This document shows positions 11,341-23,269 of a stretch of 64,000 nucleotides of DNA, one piece after another (positions within the stretch are counted from its first letter, which is position 1; each line of letters opens with the position of its first letter). The notes beneath the pieces were generated by a model. The model saw only the letters and a list, made by a program, of their open reading frames with translations, ran no database searches and was not told where the DNA came from. The DNA is taken from positions 40,878,106 through 40,942,105 of the forward strand of contig CM071573.1 in assembly GCA_036426205.1 (NCBI GenBank), written 5' to 3'. Source of the stretch: Ascaphus truei (Eukaryota > Chordata > Amphibia > Anura > Ascaphidae). Made by a program: the position numbers and the translations under genes.

Positions 11341-11512
11341 TTGTAAAGTATTTAAATCCTAAGCAAGACACAAATAAAGCACACTACACCCCACACAAAA
11401 CACAGAGGAAAATACATAAAAATATAGATAACTACAGAAGTAAGGTGGAATTGTGAAGAAAATATTTTAACGCGCGTCAATGGGAGCCCCTAAGCAGAAA
11501 GTATTTGTGAAT

Positions 11513-12795
11513 TGTGTATGTATAATTATTTCATATAGTGCCAGCAGTGTACTCAGCGCTTTATAAAATTACAATAAAGCGGAAATAAAGTACAAACAAG
11601 TGAATGATAAAATAAGGCAAATAGAGACCCTGTCCCAAAGAGCTTACAATCCAAGTGCTGTATTAAGAAACTTACAGAGATAGACGGTGTAAAAGTGCCT
11701 TTATTAAAAGTGCAAATCAGGGAGATCAAGCGCATCTGGAGTCAGTAGTAATATAGGTGTAAATAATTTATTTAAGATATGAGATTTTAGCTGGGATTTA
11801 AAAATGTAAAGAAAAGGTGATTGATGACTATTGAGTAAGAAAGTTCCATAGGTAGGGAAAGATGAGTGAACATATTTAAGAGGTGAGATGGCTGTAGAGG
11901 TTAAAACTGCAAAGATTAAACATCGTTGGGTCGAGCGTAAGAGGTCTCAAGAGGAAGAGCAGGAGATGATTCTAGCAACAGAATTTTGAATGGAGTGTAA
12001 GGTAGAGATGTGTGAGGCAGGAAGGCCAGATAAAAGAACGTTGCAGTAATTAATACGAGAGAGAACGAGGGCACGCGTTAATGTTTTAGTATTCGAGAAA
12101 CAGTGGAAGGAGCGTATCTCTTGGAATTTTGCACAAGAAGAAACAGTAAGACTTAGCATTTATATGGTGAGGGAAAGAGAAGGAGGAGTGGAATGTAACT
12201 GCTGGGCAACGTACTTGGTGGAAAGTAGTGTTGTTGGCTGTAATGGAGATGAGAACAATGAGTATGAGGAGCTCCGTCTCAGGCATTTTAAATTTGAGGC
12301 AACTTGGGTTAAGGCCTCATAGAGGGCCATACCTTGTGTGGACCGCACACACCGTCGCCACTTGGGACCTACAGTAGCCTAAGGGTCATCCAGGCAGAGA
12401 CAATCTGTGATTTGTGGTAGGACTGCAGGTGTAAGGTCAGATACAGATAGATGTAGTTTTGTGTCATCAGCATAGAGATGATATTTTAAGCCAAAGGAGT
12501 TAATGAGTTCGCCAAGCAAGCGTGTATATGGAAAGACCAGTGGGGGGATGTAGGTCAGAGCCTTGAGGTAACACTAACAGAGAGATTCAGAAGGTGAAGG
12601 GGTTGGCAAAAGAGACTGAAGGAGTGATATGAGAGGTAATGTAGGAGGGAAATCAGGATGCCAAGAGAGTGAATAGTGGGCAGAACAACAGAATGGTCAA
12701 CAGTGTCAGGAGAGAGGTCAAGAAGGATCCGAATTGAGTTGTTTCCTGAAGATTTGACTTGGAAATATAATGTGATAGAAAAGCTCATCAACAAT
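11513..12795 (-). pseudogene. L2-like LINE, 5'-truncated, antisense, decayed reverse transcriptase
   Basis: On the minus strand this is the reverse-transcriptase and 3' UTR end of an L2-clade LINE, a retrotransposon copied by target-primed reverse transcription. Visible blocks in minus order are a LLDLSPDTVDHSV-like palm segment (about 12715-12555), a YADDT catalytic box preceded by HL (near 12470) and a late segment RINYCNVLLSGLPASHI (12060-11990). The last part is a typical L2 3' tail reading CAAAGAGCTTACAATCC on the plus strand (about 11636-11654). Frames are interrupted by several shifts and stops. The 5' half, including endonuclease, is absent. Clade assignment rests on these motifs and the tail and is fairly secure; the element is dead. 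Confidence 0.75.
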
Positions 12796-12799
12796 GGGG

Positions 12800-13218
12800 G
12801 AAAAAACGCAGTCTTAGCTAGTTGGAAAATCTAAAGTTCAAGGTCCTATCTGTATAAGAGGGGAGTTTGTGATCTTGGTACAATACCAATTTCCATTCCA
12901 CAACCACCACCGCCGTTTTTTATGATGACAGGGGAGAGGCTCCATATAGAACTATTCTTCCTGTGTAGGTGATCCCTCAAGAGCACAGAAGATTCAGACA
13001 GAACCAAACAGAATAACAACCTGATTGTAAGCAGAGAGGCGTGGGGTTTGGCTTCCTTAACCCTTTCAACATAAAGTTATATCTACAGCCTGAAGCAGAA
13101 AACTGTTGTTGACTATTAATAAATATAGACTACTTATAGTGGATGATACCTTTTTCACTTGGACTGAAAGATTATATTTAACAAACACGATTTTTAAAGT
13201 AATTCTCTTTTTTCCCAG
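12800..13218. other. Unique interval, no gene seen
   Basis: No repeat family or gene recognised. It ends in a pyrimidine tract TTCTCTTTTTTCCCAG (13203-13218) that resembles a splice acceptor. Confidence 0.35.
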
Positions 13219-13667
13219 GTCCGATAGCACTGATCTTCAAATTATCATTAAATATGGGAAATATTGGTGAAAAAAACCAAGGTAAACTGATGTCTTTAGA
13301 TTATGGAAAGGAGAGAAAATATATTTATGGTTTTGCTATTTATACCCAAGTGCATGAAAAAGGCCAGCACTTGGCTGAAGTAAACCTTGAAGATAGTCAG
13401 CTTTCCAAAATATCTTTACCAATAGCCTGTACTGTCCATGAACTTGGTGAAAACCCCAGAGATGTGAAGATACCACAACATGGAAACCTTTGGGGTTATC
13501 CATTAAAAAAAATTGCAGCATTAAAAGTAGAGCAAAACATTGCTTCGGATATGAATCCAGGAGAATTTCATACCCAGTCCCAAATGTTTCCAAAGAAAAT
13601 ATCACTTCTGTGCAGTGTGCATGTTGTGTTATCCTATTCTGTATACAAGTGCCCTGTTCTGATATGA
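13219..13667 (+). other. Open frame after a splice-acceptor-like tract; unidentified
   Basis: A frame stays open from an acceptor-like CAG (13216-13218) to a stop after 13667, about 149 codons, with an internal ATG at 13254. The conceptual product has no signal peptide, membrane helix or motif I recognise. The minus strand is also open for 123 codons (13336-13707), which weakens the coding case. It could be a terminal exon, a decayed repeat ORF or chance. I favour non-coding but record it because its length exceeds its neighbours. Confidence 0.15.
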
Positions 13668-13729
13668 AGATTACATTGTTTAATGCACCAGAAGTACATG
13701 AAACCAATGTCCTTAGGCCAAAAATATAA

Positions 13730-14510
13730 ACTCACTTCAGAGGAATAACCTACTTTTACGTTCTGTTCTACCTTTGCTATTTGTTCATTGCTAATCTAAC
13801 TATGATCTGATTGAGTTTGTAAATTTCATCTTTGCCCACTGATCAATATCAAATCGTAAGATCAGACTGTCCATTTAACAGCAAGCTGGCCATCGCTAAA
13901 TTGTGTATCCAGCTCAAACTTAGGAAAACATTGACTCTTATGTAATGAGACCATTCTACAGCAGCAGAACTACAATATATTCTTACGGCAAATACATTTT
14001 CTTCAAGTAATGCAAAAGTTCTACCATCACAGTCAAGCACTGCTATGACGTCTTGGATAGAATGGCAACTTCTACTATTATTAGCTAGACAGGCAATCAA
14101 GTACACCTTACTCATTGTATGTGAAATGTCACTGATGTATTCAATCTGAGCAGCCAAACACTGAGCAGCTATTCTATGTAATCAATGCACAAAGCAGATT
14201 TAAGATGCAGAATGTGAATACAAAATAAGTAGACCAAAGATGTCAAAGCAACATATGTTTTCATTAAAACATAAATGAAAAACTCTCTTTCAGATGGGAC
14301 CGGTGCCGCCTTGCTACTAGATAATCTCAGACTTTCCTTTTTTCCCCTACTAAAAATATATGTAGTCACATCTGCCACGCAAGAGGTTGGAGGTCACATT
14401 ACCTAAAATGTATTATTTTATATATTACTAACTGAGGAAATATGCTATCACAGAGTTTCTTTCAGCACTAAGTATTTATTATTTATACCAGGACCTCAGC
14501 CGCGGAATAG
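13730..14510. other. Unique interval, no gene seen
   Basis: AT-rich DNA. The minus-strand ORF of 102 codons at 13849-14157 has no recognisable features. Confidence 0.35.
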
Positions 14511-14516
14511 CGGAGA

Positions 14517-14655
14517 CCTTTTCAATTATGTATGTATAATTTTATTTCTATAGAGCCAACAGAGCACAGAGCTTTACAAAATTACAATGCAGGCAAAATA
14601 ACGTACGAACAGCGGGGAGATCCTGTCTCAAAGAGCTTACAATCTAAGTTGTATT
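14517..14655 (-). repeat. L2-like LINE/SINE 3' tail fragment
   Basis: Plus-strand text runs from TATAATTTTATTTCTATAGA to CAAAGAGCTTACAATCTAAG, closely parallel to 11513-11655. This is the antisense 3' tail of the same L2-like family, without coding sequence. Confidence 0.65.
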
Positions 14656-15094
14656 CATTTTTTTAGCCATCAATCTATATGTTGGGGAACAATTTGCTGT
14701 AATTTTGCACCACGGATTTCAGCTTTGACTCCAGAGAAAACCATATAGTGTATGTTTGCCTTTATATTTGAAAATGAAAATAAGACCAGGTCCTATAACA
14801 GTGAAGTGATTGATCCTGCAATGAGGCAAAATAGGGCAATATGAATTGTAACAAACACATGTGCTAGTCAGATCTAACGTTTCTCACTTATAGTCAACTG
14901 TGCTTCATCTATCTCAGCTGCGTGCAAATTTGTATCCACTATTGAATACATTTGATGACAATATCTACGATCCCGTGAATACAGAAGAAAACGTATTGGG
15001 TGCATTCCGCAATGTAGTCATATGTCTAGTGAAAATCTTTATTTTCACTAGATATTAGATTTCCCAAACCTGTTGGCATACACTTTAGTGTGTA

Positions 15095-15512
15095 CAGGCA
15101 GTCCTCGTTTTACAACGAATGGCTTATCCAACGCTATGCAATGCATACCTAGGTTCCTTTTTACAACGCCAAAACGGCTTATCCAATGCTTTTACAACGC
15201 TTTGCAAAGTTGTTTATATAATATATATATTATATAATATTATATTATATTATACTTTATAATATATATTATGTTATATTATATATATATATATATATAA
15301 TACAGTATATACACTATATAATTTATGTGTGCGCTGCATATCTTATTGCCTGCGTAAAATATTTGGTGTATTTTAGTGTTAAAAATGCCTTCAGGAACGG
15401 AACCTTTCATTTAAACAGTGTTCCTATGGGAAAACGTGTTTTACTTTCCAACGTTTCGCTATCCAACGCCATTTTGAGTTACGCATTGTTTCGCATAACC
15501 GAGGACTGCCTG
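15095..15512. mobile_element. Tigger/pogo-like Tc1-mariner MITE with AT expansion
   Basis: Inverted ends CAGGCAGTCCTCGTTTTACA and ATAACCGAGGACTGCCTG are flanked by TA on both sides (15093-15094, 15513-15514), the Tc1/mariner target. Subterminal TATCCAACGC motifs recur in both halves. The centre (about 15210-15330) is a TA-rich microsatellite. No transposase is encoded; the ORF at 15327-15551 is a shadow. Confidence 0.75.
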
Positions 15513-15519
15513 TATATGT

Positions 15520-16585
15520 TATTAACTGTAATATACTCTTGCTTATCTTAAATCTGAATGGTTTCTAATTATCATTGAAACCCAATTAAACCTGCATTAC
15601 AAAGAACTTTCTTAGCATGGGACACTTACCTGAAAAAGGTGACAAAGAATTGTACCAGGTCCATAATTGTATTGTGTTGTGAGAAGGCAATCTGTGAAAT
15701 ACAAAACAGAGGAACTACGATAAATATATTTGAAATTATTCAGTCAAACCAGTGTTACAATAGTGGTTCATGTACTGTAGTTCATGTTTGTAATAAGACT
15801 TTAGAAGTAAAGTATACCAGAAAGATTAGCAAATGATGTTGTAAAGGCTCCATCATTTTATGTCACCAATTAAAGTAGCAGTTTCGGCCTGGCACTCGTT
15901 TTTTTCAGCTTCCCCTAGTAAGGGGGTGAGTGGGGTCCCACAGAGTTGATCAGTGGTCCCCCAATGCCCATGGACCCTTCCATCCCTGTGATGTTTTTTT
16001 TTGTGCCAGACTACAAATATAGCCACAAGGTAACCAATAAAAAGTTGCAAGGTCATCTCCAGATGGGAACACGGATCAGTTCACGGTTCAGGGAGGGGAC
16101 TGCTGCTTAAAAGCTTTAATTGACTTAACCCCTCAGCTCCTATTTCGGCTTTCATCTTCACTACTTCGTTCAACCTCTCTCCTCCTGTCCATCTGCAAGC
16201 AGCTCCCAACTTCTCAACTATACATGACTGGTCTTCCCCTGGCAATTCCCATTACTGGATGATGTCAAGAGTACGCTCGGACATCTTTTCCACATCCCAT
16301 TCACTCATCCCCTCAAAGTTGCTATTGATCTTTCGTTTTCAATTAAATTATATTATATTTTGAGCTTCACCCATTTGTAGTTGTGTGAGTCATTATGAGC
16401 AGATATCATTAATAATGTTATGGTCTTCATCTCTGTCTCATCGTCCCAAAGAATAGGTTGGTGACCTCAAAATTATGAACAGAAATGGGAGAGTAATGTC
16501 ATGAATGTGTTATTCTATATGCTCCACAGAGTAAACATATGCTTTATTCAATACATTCTGGAACATGGCAACGATTTTAAATGCT
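15520..16585. other. Unique or unclassified interval
   Basis: Contains a possible repeat remnant near 15880-16060 and a C/T-rich stretch at 16130-16330 that could be old LINE 3' sequence. Neither could be assigned to a family. No gene seen. Confidence 0.35.
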
Positions 16586-16591
16586 ATAGTG

Positions 16592-16774
16592 CAGGGGTGG
16601 CCAACTCCAGTCCTCAAGGGCCACCAGCAGCTCAGGTTTTCAGGATATCCCTGCTTCTGCACAGGTGGTGCAGTCAAAGACTGAGTCACTGATTGAGCCA
16701 CCTGTTCCGAAGCAGGGATATCCTGAAAACCTGACCTGTTGGTAGCCCTCGGAGACTGGAGTGGGCCCCTCCTG
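16592..16774. mobile_element. Palindromic hAT MITE, copy 4
   Basis: Target duplication CTATAGTG (16584-16591) versus CTATAGTA (16775-16782), 7 of 8 identical. Left end CAGGGGTGGCCAACTCCAG; right end GGAGTGGGCCCCTCCTG. Palindromic interior. Confidence 0.88.
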
Positions 16775-16784
16775 CTATAGTATA

Positions 16785-18080
16785 TCAAGGAGAAACATTA
16801 ATAAACAGGCTAAAATACAATACAGATTTACTCAGAGGAAACCTACGGTAACAGAGAGTTTGTGAACAAGGCAGAGATGTATTACGTACCTACTTATCCT
16901 TATTTCTGTACCCCAACATCTCCCCTGGTGTTCTGTAACTCACCAACCTCACACCCCCCCCCCCTCCATACCCATCTTTCCCACTGTTTTGTATGTCCCC
17001 ACATTTTTAGTTAAACCATGAAAAGAATACAGACCAGTGGTAAGAAATAAAGAAATAATAACAGTATTAGGAGAAAATGACAATGAAATCTTGTATGCAA
17101 AAGATTGTATTGTTTTGGGATTGGTTCCCCTTCCCTTTTTCTTTTTGTACCCCCTCTACCTATAAAAATCCAACAACAACTAAGTTGAAAAAATAATAAT
17201 TCTATAGCATTACCCTGCAGTAAAGATGAGTGAATAAGGTTGTGTTTTATGGAAATGATGGCGGATGATGGGATGTCACATAAATATTTCTTGTTACTGA
17301 AGTTTCACACAACTACAAAAAAAATATATTGAAGTTTCATATTATGTATTCGGAAGGGTCCCTGTTAAATCAATATTGTTAAGCGGTTGTTTGTCACAGG
17401 CGCCTTACAAATGTTCAAATTTTTCGAGTGTCCACATTCCTGAAACAATTATTGTCAGGGAAACAACAAGTGAAAATCAGTGGCTGCAATATACGTCATT
17501 TTAAATGACAGCCAAACTGCAGAAGTTCTCCTAAGTTAAGGTCAGAGGTATCATTTTTCATTAGCTAAAACTTCATTTCACTTCACGGTCTGCCTTTTTC
17601 ACAGCCTTAAAAAGATAAAATACAAAGTCCCTACTTTCAGGAAATGTGCCACTTTTGAAAAAAAAAGTATTTCGTTTTTTATTGGGTACGATATGTAAAT
17701 TCTGCACCCCATAGGGGTAGATCCTCAGGAGTCCATTAAATATTGTATCGCTACGTTAACGCCAATTATCGTATCGATACCCGTAACACGTATCCACAAA
17801 GTTGATTTGCATTACGATGCCCTCATATTTGAACGGACGTCTGGCTTACTCATATACAAATCCTATGTTAATGAGCCGTTTACCTAACAATGCAGATCCT
17901 CAAACCTCTGTTCATGTTAGCGCATGGAAATAACGCTACGTTAATTAGGTCACGCCAAAACCTGCCACTACTCACATCCAAACCAGGATTATCATAGCGA
18001 GTTATTTCTGGGAAAAGCCTACAAGCAATGTACTGAGTATAGGACTTTAATTCTTTCATTACAACAAGTTACATGTCATA
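16785..18080. other. Unique interval with possible unclassified MITE
   Basis: Unique AT-rich DNA with a C-run near 16955. The segment from GGGGTAGATCCTCAGGAG (17714) onward has CpG-containing, TE-like text (ACGTTAACGCC, ATCGTATCGATACC) that seems to continue beyond the SINE at 18350-18720. The SINE therefore probably sits inside an older DNA element with unknown ends. Confidence 0.35.
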
Positions 18081-18325
18081 CAGGCTGAAGGAGCGGTTCA
18101 GTGAGTAAAGACACTGACTGGCACTGAGTTTGACGCAGGGGAATCTGGTTCAATTCCCGGTGTCGGCTCCTTGTGACCTTGGGCAAGTCACTCTATCTCC
18201 CTGTGCCTCAGGCACCAAAAACATAGATTGTAAGCTCTACGGGGCAGGGACCTGTGCCTGCAAAATGTCTCTGTAAAGCGCTACGTAAAACTAGCAGCGC
18301 TATACAAGAACAAACAATTATTATA
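18081..18325 (+). repeat. tRNA-derived SINE with MIR/CORE-type centre and L2-like tail
   Basis: Three modules are seen. A tRNA-like head has an A-box-like GGTTCAGTGAGTAAAG (about 18095-18110) and a B-box GGTTCAATTCC (18147-18157). A core contains GACCTTGGGCAAGTCACT (18175-18192), as in MIR/CORE-SINEs. The tail contains TAGATTGTAAGCTC and GCGCTATACAAG, like the 3' ends of L2-type LINEs that supply reverse transcriptase in trans. It ends in an ATTATTAT-like tract. Confidence 0.8.
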
Positions 18326-18329
18326 CAAA

Positions 18330-20210
18330 GATATATATTAGGGATCATATAAATGTCTGAAACACATCATAAACTATAGCATGGTTTTTAGTGCTAATAT
18401 GGTATATACTGTTATTAAGTATGGATGTATAATAATGTTTATCCATACATACCTCTACAATAATAATTCACTTTTAATAATGTACAAATAAAATAAATGA
18501 AGGACACTATAAATAACAGAAAAGATTAAAAAGTGTAAAAATGTTCGTTATCCAAAATAATTGCATTCGCTTTACGTAACGCGTCTTTAGCACGTGCGTT
18601 AATAACGGGTTTAAAAGTTTGGCCAATGCACATGTGCTATGTATTGGTTACCTCGTCTCTGCGCAATGAAAATCCCTGTTAATATCGCTGCTACCTTACT
18701 GACGGATGTCATTTTTACATATCATTAGCTTTGACAATACCCATTCAACTGGGGGAAAATAAGGTCTTTTACCTATTTTGGTAACGGTAGTTATTAGCGC
18801 AAATTTAACGGACTTCTGAGTAAATACGGAATATACAGATACAGAACACTTTTTGCATGGGTCTTGCTCCAAAATGTGAGCTGTTTTGTGGATGCTTGCC
18901 TTCCCATAGAGCAATGGTCACTGACTTAAACTATTGTAGTGTCCAATACTCAACCACAACCATGTATAGTAATTATTAACAGTTAATATAATTACTGAGC
19001 ACTGCTGGCATGTTTGATACAGTGTTATATATTACTCATTCTGGATTGCATAAAGAATGCTGCTATAAATACTTAAACCCAACAATCACCACTTCCAGTG
19101 ACATCTGAAAAGAGTAATGGAATTTCTGCTTGGGTAGAATATTCTTAACTCACACATAGTATACAATACTGGCTTTCAACAATCAACTGTACCTTGCAGA
19201 ATGTATTATTTTTGTATGCGAAGAATATCTCATTACAAGAGGATTCCGTATCTCTGTTTTTTCCACAGCCTCAGTAAAGTAAGCCAAACGGATATATTTG
19301 CCAAAAATGTTCAAAAGTGATTCCAATTAAACTCTCCACAGACAGCACTGCCAGAGCCATTCCCATTCAGGGAAAAAGGAGACAAGCGCATGGAAGTAGA
19401 CAATAGATTCTGTTCTATAAACCAAATTGTCTAAATTTAGCATAGGTTGAACTTGATGGACGTACGTCTTTTTCCAACCTCATCTACTATGTAACTATGT
19501 AACCAAATCAACTACTACTAGTAATAATGGTATCATGTTGGTCTGGGGGAAAAATGCAGATGTGTGACTCATTTTAGGCTGTTCCAATTATTTGGCAATG
19601 TTGAAAAGTACAGTACTTAGACAAATGTCCTCTTATTACTGGAAATCTTTACACCCTTGATTAATGGTCCAGCAACATAGCAAAAGTACAGAGTAGTATA
19701 AAGTTTCACAATCATATTGATAAGATTGCATGATTCTTTCTTCTGGAATAACATTCCTTCTACTACACATAAGCATCACGCTACTAATATCCCCAAATAA
19801 TTAGGACATTTTTTGTTTCATCTGGAACTCATGCTGTCCTCATGCAATTCTCTTCTCCTACTTGCATTCAAATGCCGATAGTGGTGCTAGGGTGCAAGCC
19901 AACTACGCATTAGCTCAGAGTCCCAACCAGATCAGTGGATTTTGGAAGTCAGATTTCATCTATTATCTTTTAACAATAGTCAGTTGCTCTATAACGCTAA
20001 AATACATCTCAGAATACTCAGCAATGCACTGCAGGCCCGTCTATCAGCACATAAATACAATAGTATTTAGCCAGAACCCTCACATCTCATCCCCACATAA
20101 AGACGATTTTGAAGGTACTGTATAGTAAGTGTGGTTTTGCAAAGTGACAGGTGAATGAAGGGCCCCCACAAATCTGACACTGCCACTGATGCCACTATTG
20201 TACTTTATGA
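18330..20210. other. Unique interval, no gene seen
   Basis: Mostly unique AT-rich DNA; 18540-18720 may be the right part of the older DNA element interrupted by the SINE. ORFs at 18696-18914 and 19862-20125 are unsupported. Confidence 0.35.
19443..19502 (+). repeat. Short interspersed repeat ending ACTATGTAACTATGTA
   Basis: GGTTGAACTTGATGGAC, then TCTTTTTCCAACCTCATC and a terminal duplication of CTATGTAA, is a phrase I associate with an abundant amphibian repeat 3' end. The family was assigned from memory, not by comparison. Confidence 0.4.
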
Positions 20211-20217
20211 TGTAAGC

Positions 20218-20368
20218 CAGGGGTTCTAACTCCAGTCCTCAAGATCCCCGAACATGTCAGGTTTACAGGATATCCCTTCTTCAACACAGGTGGCTCAATC
20301 AGTGGCTCAGGATATCCTGAAAACCTGAGCTGTTGGGGGGTCTTGAGGACTGGAGTTGAGAACCCCTG
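20218..20368. mobile_element. Palindromic hAT MITE, copy 5
   Basis: Ends CAGGGGTTCTAACTCCAG and GGAGTTGAGAACCCCTG are inverted repeats; the interior keeps one CAGGTGGCTCAATCAGTGGC unit and lost part of the second arm. No convincing 8-bp target duplication remains. Confidence 0.75.
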
Positions 20369-20849
20369 GTCTAACTATATTTAAACTTCTCTCGATGAGG
20401 AGAGATACTGTATTGTTACTATAAAATACTCCACAACAAACCCTGTTTGTAGAGATCCATACAGAGTCACGTGATGGTACAGAATGAACTCAAAGGTTCT
20501 GAAAGTTTTTGGTGGGTTTCTGCAGAGAGAACACTGCAGTATTTCATACATTTTGTTTACACAGATTAGGGAATATTCTAACCTGATGAATGCAGCCAAT
20601 TTTACCAAGTACTGCAAATATCTTCTGCAGCTAATACCAGACCATTACAAGCATCCCACACACTTCACAAGATACCCAAGTGCATTGTGTTTCCAATTAG
20701 CAAAATGTTACTGTAGTTGGCTGGCATTACAAACATTGCAGGTAATTTCAGTAGCTTGTGATTTTATTCTAATTTGTGTTTTATGTATTTATTTATTTGT
20801 ATTAGACAGCAAGGGCAGTTTATCAATGTTAATGACTGGTTACTCACAA

Positions 20850-21930
20850 GTTTATTTATTTATAAAATGTTTTACCAGGAAGTAATACATTGAGAGTTAC
20901 CGTTTCGTATGTCCTGGGCATAGAGTCAAGACAAATAATACATGGTTACACATACAGTTACATATGCACAGTTAAAGAAAATATATATTATAGGCTTACA
21001 GTATGTAACAGTTACAGACCAGATTAAAATGTGAGACAGCCTTAGTTTTGAAAGAACTTAAACTAGTGATGGATGTGAGAGTCTCTGGTAGGTTGTTCAA
21101 GTTTTGGGGTTCATGAGAAGGAGGAGCAGCCGGATACTTTGTTGAGCCTTGGGACCATGAACAGTCATTTGGAGTCAGATCTCAGATGATAAGTGCTGCA
21201 TGTGGTATGGGTGAGGAGCTTGTTCAGATAGACGGGTAGCTTGCCCAGAAAGTATTTGAAGGCAAGACAGGAAAGATGAACTTTGCGCCTAGACTCTAGT
21301 GATGACCAATCTAGTTCTTTGAGCATTTCGCAGTGATGTGTGTAGTAGTTGCATTGAAGAACAAAACGGCATATTGAATTTTAGAGGGTGTCAAGTTTGC
21401 TAAGGTGGGTTTGAGGTGCCGAGCCATATACTATGTCTCCATAGTCGATAATTGGCATTAGCATCTGCTGTGCGATACGCTTTCTGACAGGAGACTTAGG
21501 GAGGATGTGTTCATGTAAAGTACACCTAGTTTGGCATAGGTTTTGGATGTCAGGGTATCAATGTGCATCCCGAATGTTAAGTGGGAGTCAAACCATATGC
21601 CCAGGTATTTAAAACTAGTAACAGGAGTTAGGGTGGTGTTAGCATTGGTTCTGTTCTGGAGCTCAGTCACTGGAAGCTTTAAAAATGTAGTCTTGGTCCC
21701 AAATACCATTGTTACAGTCTTATCAGTGTTTAAAACAGTTTGTTTGGGAAATCCAGTTTTCTAGTCTCAAAAAGTCAGACTGAAGTATGTGTTCAAGGTC
21801 GGAGAGGCTATGGCTGTGTGCATATAGGATTGTGTCATCTGCATACATGTGTATTGAAGCTTCCTGACAAGCTATGGGAAGATCATAGATTATTAAATAA
21901 AAATACCACTTGTGGTACATTCACATGTCT
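20850..21930 (-). pseudogene. Rex1/CR1-like LINE, 5'-truncated, decayed reverse transcriptase
   Basis: Minus-strand retrotransposon fragment. In minus order it shows the catalytic box IHMYADDTILYAHS (near 21860-21820), a thumb-like KYLGIWFDSHLTFGMHID segment (about 21620-21565) with KTYAKLGVLY after it, then decayed C-terminal sequence. The 3' UTR ends in a TTTATAAATAAATAAA-type tail (plus-strand TTTATTTATTTATAAAA at 20851-20867). Two ORFs (21723-21920 and 21458-21709) are in different frames, so it is broken. The endonuclease half is missing. Clade is inferred from the YLGIWFD/LGVLY text and could be a related CR1-superfamily LINE. Confidence 0.75.
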
Positions 21931-22087
21931 TGGGCAGGTCTGCAAACCTGTCTTTCCCCATTAACGCTTAGCAAACAATGTTTACACTGCAGCCAGGAAT
22001 TCTGGGTAATTACATGCAAATGAGCACACCATATCACTCTTTGCTTCTCATTCATTTTAACATGGACTCTCGTAGTATTATTATGAG

Positions 22088-22639
22088 TATAAAGCAGCAA
22101 TCCGTGCTACTTTTTAAGATATTTCTTTTCTAAACTTATCTGAACCGGGAGCCTTGCCTTAAAACTGCAAAACATGGTAATTCTTGCATGATTTTTTTTT
22201 TTTAACTACTGTAAATCAGTTCTGCAGTATTAGATAAGAGTGACTGTTTTTTGTTTTGTTTTTATTCAACACTTAATGGCATTTTTAATGAGTTTTAAAG
22301 CATCTTTGATTTCTATAGCAAGTTTTAACACTTGCAAGATTTTTGCATCACTTTCCTGTTTGGGATAATTTGTTGCAAATGTTCCCAGTAGTTTAAGCTG
22401 AAACTGTAACAATAGATGTTACCTTAGCAATATAAGGATACATTGTAGCTGTGGAGTTGCACGGACTGAAGCAGCCATTATGATAGGCACACTATCAGCA
22501 TTTTTGCAGATATATAACAGCAGCACCAAATGATTACCATCTTACGTAAGAATGGAGAATTATACATTGTCCCATGCTTTATATATACAAATAAGAAAAG
22601 AAAGAAAAAAATGATGGAAAGTAGTATTGCTGCTTTAAA
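22088..22639. mobile_element. Possible TTAA-type MITE
   Basis: Left end TATAAAGCAGCAATCCGTGC is matched by right end AGTATTGCTGCTTTAA, giving roughly 12-bp inverted repeats. The right flank keeps TTAA and the left has TATA in its place. The left end resembles the start of the element at 31363. No coding sequence. Confidence 0.45.
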
Positions 22640-22760
22640 TCCCCTTGCTCCCTTCTCTATTGTCTTCTGCCCACCGGGGATCCCCCAGTTATTGATCGCT
22701 TTAATGGTATAGATACACATAGCAACATTCTGCACTAAACTGAAAGCACTCATCCATATT

Positions 22761-23026
22761 AGAGAGGGTTGGTGGTGTTCTTTACAATGCATCAGATCTC
22801 AGACTCGCTAAAAGAGAGGATTGGGGTCCCTTACAATGCATCAGATCTGGGACGCGCTATTAGAGAGGGTTGGGGTCCCTTACAATGCATCTCATCTCAG
22901 ACATGTTATTAGAGAGGGTTGGGGTTCCTTACAATGCATCTCATCTCAGACGCGCAATTAGAGAGGGTTGGGGTTCTACAGAATTTCCTAATATAATTAT
23001 AGGGTTCCAAAAAGGTTGGAAACCAC
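22761..23026 (-). repeat. hAT remnant with 49-bp tandem expansion
   Basis: Four full units and a partial one, starting AGAGAGG at 22761, 22813, 22862, 22911 and 22960 (spacings 52, 49, 49, 49), each containing TTACAATGCATC and GGTTGGGG. The unit is the reverse complement of the interior of the hAT copy at 60929-61137 (CCCCAACCCTCTATAATAGC). The array ends in a hAT-like terminus GGTTGGAAACCACTG (23011-23025). The array thus arose by amplification inside a transposon. Confidence 0.7.
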
Positions 23027-23169
23027 TGTGTTCGGTATTTCAATTATGTTCAGAAACATAACTTGGTGTGTCAATAATGATAATATTCCTTTTTCTGCCA
23101 TTATACACAGCTCTAAACATAGAATTGTACAGCCTGCTCCTGCTCCAAAGATCTTTCTTTCATTTTTTA

Positions 23170-23240
23170 ATGTCAAAAGCCCAGACAGGTTAAGTGGCTC
23201 GCTCAATGCTATAAAATGCAGGAACTGGGAATCCAAGTAG
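23170..23240 (-). repeat. MIR/CORE-SINE-like relic
   Basis: ACAGGTTAAGTGGCTCGCTC ... AACTGGGAATCCAAGT is the antisense of a MIR-type core. It is short and diverged. Confidence 0.45.
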
Positions 23241-23269
23241 GCTTTCCTACTGTAGCTGTTCTTTGATGT

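Noticed and set aside
18081..18180. tRNA gene
   Set aside because: A- and B-box-like motifs are present but there is no complete cloverleaf and the segment continues into SINE core and tail.
22761..22978. CRISPR-like array
   Set aside because: Units are contiguous 49-bp tandem repeats without spacers, in a vertebrate sequence, and derive from a hAT element.
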